From assembly GCA_945483525.1 (NCBI GenBank), contig CALYRV010000066.1:1-10164 (forward strand): 10,164 nt of DNA. The letters are read 5' to 3'. The stretch is from an uncultured Verrucomicrobiota bacterium. Its GTDB lineage: Bacteria; Verrucomicrobiota; Kiritimatiellia; RFP12; UBA1067. Under the pieces are notes generated by a model, which saw only the letters and a list, made by a program, of their open reading frames with translations, was not told the origin of the DNA and ran no database searches. Shown piece after piece: positions 5,450 to 10,164 of the stretch. Both the position numbers and the translations under genes were made by a program. Numbering within the stretch: the stretch's first letter is position 1; each line of letters starts with the position of its first letter.

Positions 5450-6544
5450 ATGACTAAGCGCGAATGGATGTGCAAGGAGATCGCCGAATGGCGGTCGGAA
5501 GGCGTGATCGGCGAGGATCTCGCCGAGAAGCTACTAGGACGGTATGCCGAGCGTGAATCGAAAATCTCCTGGGGCGCGATGCTCGCGGGAGGCTTCGGCG
5601 CTTTGATGATCGGACTCGGCGTCATAGCGCTTTTCGCCGCGAATTGGGATTGCTTTGGACGCGGCGAACGTGCCGCGATTTCTGTCGCCCCGTTGCTGGC
5701 GTGCGGTATCGTCGCGCTGATTGCCGCGAGAAGGGGCGTGAAATCGATGCTCATCTGGGAACCGCTCGGCATCCTCTGGACGATCGCGACTGGTGCGGCG
5801 GCGTGTCTGGTGGCGCAGACGTATCAGGTCGGCGGATCAGTCCCGGGACTGATCCTGTTCGTCGCGCTTCTCACACTGCCGATCGGGTGGGTAACGCGGT
5901 CTGTGATGGTGATGTCGCTCTGGCCGGTCTTCGGAATCTTCTGGGCGATCTCCTATGAGGACGCCAACGGCGAATCCTGGTCGCTTGTCTTCAAGGCGCT
6001 GGCGCTGATGGCGCTGTCCGTCCCGGGATATATCGCATTCCTCCGCCGCGAACAGTCGTGGGCGGCGCTGATCACGGGACAGCTGATTACCGGGTTCGTC
6101 TATTCCCTGGGCACGGCGATCATGGTCTGCAACGCGATGCCGTATATCGAGTGGTCGGTGCGAGGAGAAACGTTCGTCAGCGTGTTCTGGGTGTGCGCAT
6201 TGCTGGTCGGCGGCGTAGGCATCTTCGGGAAGCTCCCGGCATGGCCTCTGATTGCGACGCTGGTGGCTGCTGGAGCGGCGATGGTTACGACCTTCGTGTC
6301 AATCAAGCTGTTCTGCGTCGCGCTCGTGCTGGCGGCCGTCATCGCCGCGGTCGGAATCCGCAAGGTCCGGCTGACCTATACGAACATCGGCGCGGCGTTG
6401 TTCTTCTGGCTGGTGCTTTCGAAGTTCTTCGCAAGCGATGTCGATTTCACGGTCAAGGGAATCGTCCTGATCATCGCCGGCGTCGCGTTGACCGCGCTCA
6501 ACGTCGTGATGATCCGGTTCAAGAAGCGGAGGGCGGCGAAATGA
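5450..6544 (+). CDS. DUF2157 domain membrane protein
   Basis: Protein of 364 residues. A soluble N-terminal segment (1-38) with the helical W-x(3)-E-I-x-x-W-x-x-x-G-x-I pattern leads into about ten to twelve hydrophobic segments (first at 43-65, last at 335-354) and a basic C-terminal tail. DUF2157 (PF09925) hallmarks are visible: G-x-G-V-I-A-L-F-A-A-N-W-D (55-67), A-Q-T-Y-Q-V-G-G (122-129), and the late D-F-T-V-K-G-I segment (332-338). The family is an integral membrane protein of unknown biochemical function, often encoded beside a GDYXXLXY protein, as here. The gene starts 9 nt after the esterase stop with no clear ribosome binding site and overlaps the next gene by ATGA. It is therefore probably read through from the esterase promoter, since no separate promoter is seen. 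Confidence 0.85.
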   Translation: MTKREWMCKEIAEWRSEGVIGEDLAEKLLGRYAERESKISWGAMLAGGFGALMIGLGVIALFAANWDCFGRGERAAISVAPLLACGIVALIAARRGVKSMLIWEPLGILWTIATGAAACLVAQTYQVGGSVPGLILFVALLTLPIGWVTRSVMVMSLWPVFGIFWAISYEDANGESWSLVFKALALMALSVPGYIAFLRREQSWAALITGQLITGFVYSLGTAIMVCNAMPYIEWSVRGETFVSVFWVCALLVGGVGIFGKLPAWPLIATLVAAGAAMVTTFVSIKLFCVALVLAAVIAAVGIRKVRLTYTNIGAALFFWLVLSKFFASDVDFTVKGIVLIIAGVALTALNVVMIRFKKRRAAK

Positions 6545-7146
6545 ATAGGCGGACAATCATCTTTGGGGCTGTCCTGCTTGTCCAGCTCCTTGCGGTCGGG
6601 TTCCTCATCTACCGTTACGAGCGCGTGGTGCTGAAAGGGACGGAGGTTCGTTTCAAGTGCCGGGCTTATGATCCCCGTGATCCGTGGCGCGGACGATATC
6701 TGCGAGTTTCGGTGAGCGAGCGGACGGAGATGCTTCCGAATACTGCTACGGAGGACCTGTATTCAGAACGTAACAAGTTCTATGTCCGTATCGAGCCGTC
6801 GACCAACGGACTCTGGCGTGTCGCCGAAGCCGCCTACGAGCCGTCCGCAGCAGGCGTCTGGATGAAGCCGAAGTCGTCGCGTGTTATGCATACGGTGACC
6901 TGGAACGAGAAGCGTACGGACGAGTCATACGATGACTTCAGTAAGCGTCGTAACAATTCTCCGTTGGTGGTACAGGTTAACTTCCCGGATCAGCTGTTCG
7001 TGAACGAGAAGCTCGCGCCCAAGGCAGAGACGCTCCTTCGCAAGCAAGGTGTAGAACCTATCGCCGTTTACCGCGTGCTGGACGGCGAGATCATCCTCAC
7101 CGACATCGAGATCGACGGTCAGTCAGTGACCAAACTCGCGCAGTGA
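6541..7146 (+). CDS. GDYXXLXY-type membrane-anchored protein
   Basis: Protein of 201 residues with one N-terminal membrane helix (5-24) and an extracytoplasmic domain. It matches the GDYXXLXY family (PF14345-like) by D44-P-R-D-P-W-R-G-R-Y-L-R-V-S-V, by a later F-V-N-E-K-L-A segment, and by the C-terminal D-G-E-I-I-L-T-D-I-E-I-D-G block. The signature G-D-Y-x-x-L-x-Y is degenerate here: it reads G51-R-Y53-L-R-V-S-V, keeping only the G and first Y. The ATG at 6541 overlaps the DUF2157 stop as ATGA, which decides the start. A longer open frame back to 6058 is a shadow lying inside the DUF2157 gene. In other bacteria these proteins accompany DUF2157 and DUF4401 membrane proteins, and no DUF4401 is seen here. 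Biochemical function is unknown. Confidence 0.82.
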   Translation: MNRRTIIFGAVLLVQLLAVGFLIYRYERVVLKGTEVRFKCRAYDPRDPWRGRYLRVSVSERTEMLPNTATEDLYSERNKFYVRIEPSTNGLWRVAEAAYEPSAAGVWMKPKSSRVMHTVTWNEKRTDESYDDFSKRRNNSPLVVQVNFPDQLFVNEKLAPKAETLLRKQGVEPIAVYRVLDGEIILTDIEIDGQSVTKLAQ

Positions 7147-7156
7147 ATTCTCAATG

Positions 7157-7206
7157 GTGTGATTTCTCCGAATTCCGAAATCTTTAAAGGTGAATCGGAC
7201 TCACAC
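7157..7206. promoter_or_regulatory. Imperfect inverted repeat upstream of the RhaT-like gene
   Basis: GTGTGA (7157-7162) pairs with TCACAC (7201-7206). Inside it TCCGA (7167-7171) pairs with TCGGA (7195-7199), and TTC (7173-7175) with GAA (7192-7194). A palindromic CTTTAAAG sits at 7182-7189 in the loop. It has no adjoining T-tract, so it is not a convincing terminator. Its right arm covers the position expected for the -35 region of the next promoter, so an operator or RNA structure is possible. Confidence 0.4.
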
Positions 7207-7221
7207 GGGAAGAGGTGTTTT

Positions 7222-7230
7222 TGATATAAT
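7222..7230 (+). promoter_or_regulatory. Extended -10 promoter of the RhaT-like gene
   Basis: TGATATAAT at 7222-7230 is a consensus extended -10 box (TGnTATAAT) following a T run. No good -35 is seen 16-18 bp upstream, which is tolerated by extended -10 promoters. Transcription would begin near 7237. A Shine-Dalgarno-like AAGGG at 7247-7251 precedes the ATG at 7261. Confidence 0.6.
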
Positions 7231-7260
7231 TTCGATGATAATCTAGAAGGGAAAATTTCA

Positions 7261-8286
7261 ATGGGCGCTGTAATCTGTGCGTTGGGTGGTATCGCGGGTG
7301 CGACATTCGCGTTGCCGTTCCGTAAGATCAAGACGAAGAGTTATGAATCGTATTGGTTCATTTACGCGCTGGTCGGGCTCGTGTGTTTCCCGCTGATGCT
7401 TGCAAGTGTCACCTGTCCCCATCTCTTTGACGTGCTGGCGAACACCGAGACAAAGACCGTATGGCAGTGCGTCGGTTTCGGCGCGCTGTGGGGGCTCGGC
7501 GGACTCACCTGGGGACTGATGATCCGTTATCTCGGGATCGGGCTCGGCCTTGCGATCGGCTGCGGACTCTGCTCGGCGACCGGCACGCTGATTCCGCCGA
7601 TCGTGACTGGACGCGCCGGTGAGCTCGTCGCCGGCAAGGCCGCGGTGATCACGCTGGTCTCCGTCATCGTCTCGCTCGTCGGCATCGTGCTCGTGGGTCT
7701 CGCCGGCAAATTCAAGGAGGGCGAGCTCGATGAAGAGGCGAAAAAGAAGGCGGTCGCCGAATTCAATTTCAAGAAGGGTATGGTCGTCGCGGTATTCTCC
7801 GGCATCGCGTCCGCCGGCATGAACTTCGGCTTGCAGTCCGGCTCCTCCATGGAGGCGTTGGCCGGCGAGTACGGCACCAGCGACATCTGGGTCGGCATGC
7901 CGGTGCTGGTGGTCGTTCTCTGGGGCGGCTTCATCGTCAATGCGGCGTGGTGCTTCTGGCAGAACGCGAAGAACCACACCTTTCACGAGTATCTCAACCG
8001 CGGCAAGGCGGACAACTATAATCTGGTGTTCGGTTGGGCGGCCCTCGCCGGCATCATCTGGGCGATGCAGTTCGCGTGTCAGAAGATCGGCGAGCCGATG
8101 ATGGGCGACATGCGCTACATCTCGTTCGCGGTCGTGATGGGCAGCTGTGTCCTCTTCTCCTCGCTGCTCGGCGTCTTTCTCGGCGAGTGGAAGGGCACGG
8201 GCGCGAAGACGCGCGGCGCTCTTGTCGCGGGTCTCGTCGTTCTCGCCGCCTCGATTGCCATCGCGGTCGTCGCGAAGCAGATCTGA
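7261..8286 (+). CDS. RhaT-like sugar/proton symporter
   Basis: Protein of 341 residues, close to the 344 of Escherichia coli RhaT, with about ten hydrophobic helices. Recognisable RhaT-family (PF06379) segments are A18-L-P-F-R-K-I-K near the N-terminus, G74-A-L-W-G-L-G-G-L-T-W-G-L, M87-I-R-Y-L-G-I-G-L-G, G108-T-L-I-P-P-I, F168-N-F-K-K-G, S184-A-G-M-N-F-G and L307-G-E-W-K-G. RhaT imports L-rhamnose with a proton through the inner membrane. Homologues in this bacterial group may carry other sugars, so specificity is not assigned. The charged loop 151-170 corresponds to the cytoplasmic loop of RhaT. The gene has its own extended -10 promoter and is followed after 57 nt by the oxidoreductase gene, suggesting a joint sugar-use operon. 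No rhamnose isomerase or kinase is present in the window. Confidence 0.85.
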   Translation: MGAVICALGGIAGATFALPFRKIKTKSYESYWFIYALVGLVCFPLMLASVTCPHLFDVLANTETKTVWQCVGFGALWGLGGLTWGLMIRYLGIGLGLAIGCGLCSATGTLIPPIVTGRAGELVAGKAAVITLVSVIVSLVGIVLVGLAGKFKEGELDEEAKKKAVAEFNFKKGMVVAVFSGIASAGMNFGLQSGSSMEALAGEYGTSDIWVGMPVLVVVLWGGFIVNAAWCFWQNAKNHTFHEYLNRGKADNYNLVFGWAALAGIIWAMQFACQKIGEPMMGDMRYISFAVVMGSCVLFSSLLGVFLGEWKGTGAKTRGALVAGLVVLAASIAIAVVAKQI

Positions 8287-8343
8287 TATGACTTCAACTT
8301 TCAACCTGAATTTTCCTACAACCAATAAACTAAAAACCTAATC

Positions 8344-9873
8344 ATGAACCTCAATCGCAGATCATTCCTTCTCGGTTCCGCGGCGGCTACGGCGCTGGCG
8401 GGTTGTTCCACTTCCAAGATCGGCGCGCGCGAGCTCAAGCCCGGCGAGAAGCGCCGTATCGCGATGATCGGCTACGGCATTCAGATGCGTACCGCGCTCA
8501 TTCCGCAGTTCCTCAACAAGGCCTACGCGAAGAACGTCGAGATCGTCGCGGTGTGCGACTGCGACAAGGTGCGTGCGGCAGCCGGTGCGAAGCAGGTCAA
8601 CGACGCGTACAAGAACAGCAACTGCGCCGCGATCTTCGACTTCCGCAAGGTGCTTGAGGATCCGACGATCGATGCGGTCTGCATTGGTACGCCGGACCAC
8701 TGGCACGCCTATATGGCGGTCGAGGCGATGAAGCACGGCAAGGACGTCTACTGCGAGAAGCCGCTCACGTTCTCCATCGAGGAGTCGAAGAAGGTGATCG
8801 AGGCGCAGGAGAAGTACGGGCGCGTCTTCCAGACCGGATCGATGCAGCGCTCCTGGCGCGAGTTCCGCGATGCGGTTGCGCTGGTGCGTGGCGGACTCAT
8901 CGGCGACGTGATGTACGTAGACGCAAACTACGGCATCGGTGGACAGAAGCTCGGTGGCCCTTCGCATCCGCTGCGTTTCTTCGACAAGCCCGAGAACGCG
9001 GCGACCGAAGGCGCGCCGAATCCGGATGTCGACTGGGATATGTGGCTGGGTCCGGCACAGTGGCGTCCGTACTCCGACCAGCTCGCTCCACGCGGGGTGA
9101 ACAACTTCTATCCGATGTTCTGGCGTTTCGACGATGACATCGGCTCCGGGTACAATGGCGACTGGGGCGCGCACCATCTCGATATCGCGCAGTGGGGTCT
9201 CGATATGGACAAGTCGGGTCCGTTCCGCATCATCCCGTCCGAAGAGCCCCACTCGAAGGACCTCTTCCACGGCGGACGCCGTCAGTTCGGCATGAAGATG
9301 CTGTTCGCGAAGAGCTACGGCACGGTGGAGCTTTATCATGGTCCGTTCGGCGTCTGGGGCACGGTATTCTACGGCACGAAGGGCATTGTCGCGGTGAATC
9401 GCGGCAAGATCGCCGTGTGGGTCGGCGGAAAGTCCGAAAACGTGAAGCCGAATGCGGAGGTGCGCAAGGCGCTGCAGGACGCGCAGAATCTCTTCGCGAA
9501 GGAGAACGTGGTCGTGGAGTCGATCGGCAAAGACTACGGCACGGACGCGATGGCGAAGAAGGATGACAAGCTCGCGGCGGCGCTTGACAAGATCGAGAAG
9601 GACTATGCGGACGTCATCAAGAAGGCGGACCTCTACTTCTCGCCGAACCAGGTGCAGAACTTCTGCGAGTGCATGGAGTCTAGGAAGCGCACGATTTCGC
9701 CGGCCGAAGTCGGCGGACGCGGCGCGACGCTCTGTCTCCTCTGCAACACCGCTTACAAGTATGACTGCGGCTTCGACTGGGACCCCGTTAACATGGAGAT
9801 CGCCGGCTGCAACCGCAAGGGCATCTCTATCAGGCGCGAGGTTTATCGCGCTGGTTGGGACATAGTGGTCTGA
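8344..9873 (+). CDS. Tat-exported lipoprotein Gfo/Idh/MocA family oxidoreductase
   Basis: Protein of 509 residues. A Tat signal (N4-R-R-S-F-L-L-G) is combined with a lipobox ending at C21 (L18-A-G-C), so it is predicted to be exported folded and lipid-anchored outside the cytoplasmic membrane. The Rossmann domain starts at R38-I-A-M-I-G-Y-G, and the nucleotide-binding loop reads G43-Y-G-I-Q-M, with Met where a third small residue is usual. Family motifs follow: G115-T-P-D-H-W-H, E138-K-P (Lys139 catalytic) and G276-A-H277-H278-L-D-I-A-Q-W-G-L with the active-site histidines. A C-terminal N-F-x-E-C-M-E-S-R-K-R segment and the final W-D-P region are typical of long secreted members from Planctomycetes/Verrucomicrobia relatives. 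These bind NAD(P) tightly and act on sugars or glycosides; the substrate here is unknown. The ATG at 8344 lacks a clear Shine-Dalgarno. An intrinsic terminator follows 44 nt after the stop. Confidence 0.9.
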   Translation: MNLNRRSFLLGSAAATALAGCSTSKIGARELKPGEKRRIAMIGYGIQMRTALIPQFLNKAYAKNVEIVAVCDCDKVRAAAGAKQVNDAYKNSNCAAIFDFRKVLEDPTIDAVCIGTPDHWHAYMAVEAMKHGKDVYCEKPLTFSIEESKKVIEAQEKYGRVFQTGSMQRSWREFRDAVALVRGGLIGDVMYVDANYGIGGQKLGGPSHPLRFFDKPENAATEGAPNPDVDWDMWLGPAQWRPYSDQLAPRGVNNFYPMFWRFDDDIGSGYNGDWGAHHLDIAQWGLDMDKSGPFRIIPSEEPHSKDLFHGGRRQFGMKMLFAKSYGTVELYHGPFGVWGTVFYGTKGIVAVNRGKIAVWVGGKSENVKPNAEVRKALQDAQNLFAKENVVVESIGKDYGTDAMAKKDDKLAAALDKIEKDYADVIKKADLYFSPNQVQNFCECMESRKRTISPAEVGGRGATLCLLCNTAYKYDCGFDWDPVNMEIAGCNRKGISIRREVYRAGWDIVV

Positions 9874-9917
9874 GGATAATGATCGAATAGTCCGAGAAAT
9901 CGGAATAATCGAACAAG

Positions 9918-9959
9918 ATACCGAGTCGGCCTATGTCGGCTCGGTATTTTGTTGTTTTC
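9918..9959 (+). terminator. Intrinsic terminator after the oxidoreductase
   Basis: ATACCGAGTCGGC (9918-9930) pairs with GTCGGCTCGGTAT (9935-9947), giving a 13-bp stem with two G-U pairs and a CTAT loop. TTTTGTTGTTTT follows on the plus strand. It separates the sugar operon from the ribosomal protein gene. Confidence 0.88.
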
Positions 9960-10010
9960 ACCGCAATTTCGCCTTTCGTTTTTACTTTTTACTTTTCTTC
10001 ATTTTCCTAC

Positions 10011-10040
10011 TTGCGCATAAACGACATTTTTTGATATACT
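10011..10040 (+). promoter_or_regulatory. Promoter of rpmJ with upstream pyrimidine tract
   Basis: TGATATACT at 10032-10040 is an extended -10 (TATACT at 10035-10040). A weak -35 TTGCGC lies at 10011-10016 with an 18-bp spacer. The stretch 9972-10010 is almost pure T and C on the plus strand, with TTTTTAC repeated twice, and could act as an UP element for a strong ribosomal promoter (inference). Transcription would begin near 10047. A small ACTCT-AAAG-AGAGT hairpin at 10057-10070 sits in the leader over the purine-rich ribosome-binding region. Confidence 0.55.
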
Positions 10041-10080
10041 ACTCCAATATTCGACCACTCTAAAGAGAGTTAAACAACAA

Positions 10081-10164
10081 TGAAAGTACGTAGTTCCGTT
10101 CGTCGCATTTGCGAGAACTGCCGCATCATTCGCCGCAAGGGCGTGGTGCGCGTGATCTGCACCA
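10081..10164 (+). CDS. rpmJ: 50S ribosomal protein L36 (bL36), 3' end cut by window
   Basis: The first 28 residues are visible and match bacterial L36, which is normally about 37-38 residues long: M-K-V-R-S-S-V at the start, then C11-E-N-C14, R-R-K-G-V-V-R-V-I and C27-T. The three cysteines are zinc-ribbon ligands of the C-type L36. The fourth ligand, a histidine, would lie just past the window end. The protein is a small component of the large ribosomal subunit. In many bacteria rpmJ leads into rpsM-rpsK-rpsD-rpoA-rplQ, so that cluster may follow, but it cannot be seen. The purine-rich GAGAG at 10065-10069 is somewhat distant from the ATG. Confidence 0.95.

Noticed and set aside
6058..6540. 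Long upstream extension of the GDYXXLXY gene
   Set aside because: It lies inside the DUF2157 gene and translates to R- and G-rich nonsense. The ATG at 6541 fits the family start and the ATGA overlap.
7258..8325. 355-codon minus-strand open frame over the transporter gene
   Set aside because: Its translation is a low-complexity mix of D, E, R and H. The opposite strand gives a clear RhaT-like membrane protein.
8362..9339. 325-codon minus-strand open frame over the oxidoreductase gene
   Set aside because: It is the antisense shadow of a well-supported Gfo/Idh/MocA gene, with no start signal or family motif of its own.
9891..9904. TCCGA-GAAA-TCGGA hairpin after the oxidoreductase stop
   Set aside because: It is only 5 bp with no T-tract. 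The much stronger hairpin at 9918-9947 is the real terminator, so this is probably chance or a minor structure in the 3' end.
1..10164. CRISPR arrays, tRNA, rRNA, insertion sequences or integrase genes
   Set aside because: No regularly spaced repeats, cloverleaf-type sequences, terminal inverted repeats or recombinase motifs were found on reading both strands, although a covariance-model search could not be run.

Overview
The window looks like a chromosomal segment of an uncultured bacterium from the Planctomycetes-Verrucomicrobia group, most likely a gut or rumen Kiritimatiellota/Lentisphaerota-type organism. This is an inference. It rests on a Tat-exported lipoprotein oxidoreductase of the Gfo/Idh/MocA family, a secreted double-domain carbohydrate-esterase-like hydrolase, a RhaT-type sugar transporter, and genes that often lack a clear Shine-Dalgarno sequence. 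No rRNA, tRNA, CRISPR array, transposase or integrase was seen.

Region 1 (1-2818) is one tightly packed operon, cut at its left end by the window edge. It holds three tandem paralogous genes for coiled-coil-like envelope proteins: one with its N-terminus missing, one with an N-terminal membrane anchor, and one lipoprotein. A PD-(D/E)XK nuclease-like protein follows. The junctions are a 6-nt gap, an ATGA overlap and a TAATG overlap. This block is visibly richer in A+T than the metabolic genes to its right. It is the best candidate in the window for an undescribed accessory system, but its function is not shown by the sequence.

Region 2 (2823-3704) is a small two-gene cassette with its own sigma70-like promoter and a strong intrinsic terminator. 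It encodes a basic 105-residue protein and an acidic 152-residue protein, neither of which I recognise.

Region 3 (3684-7146) starts with a promoter whose -35 element lies inside that terminator hairpin. It drives a secreted protein of two duplicated alpha/beta-hydrolase domains. A DUF2157 membrane protein and a GDYXXLXY-type membrane-anchored protein follow, and these two are translationally coupled.

Region 4 (7147-9959) has an imperfect inverted repeat and an extended -10 promoter, then a RhaT-like sugar/proton symporter and a Tat-exported lipoprotein Gfo/Idh/MocA oxidoreductase, closed by a strong terminator. Regions 3 and 4 together suggest a lifestyle of deacylating, modifying and importing plant or host glycans. 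The specific sugars cannot be read from sequence.

Region 5 (9960-10164) is a pyrimidine-rich tract, a promoter and the first 28 codons of rpmJ (ribosomal protein L36), so housekeeping chromosome resumes at the right edge.
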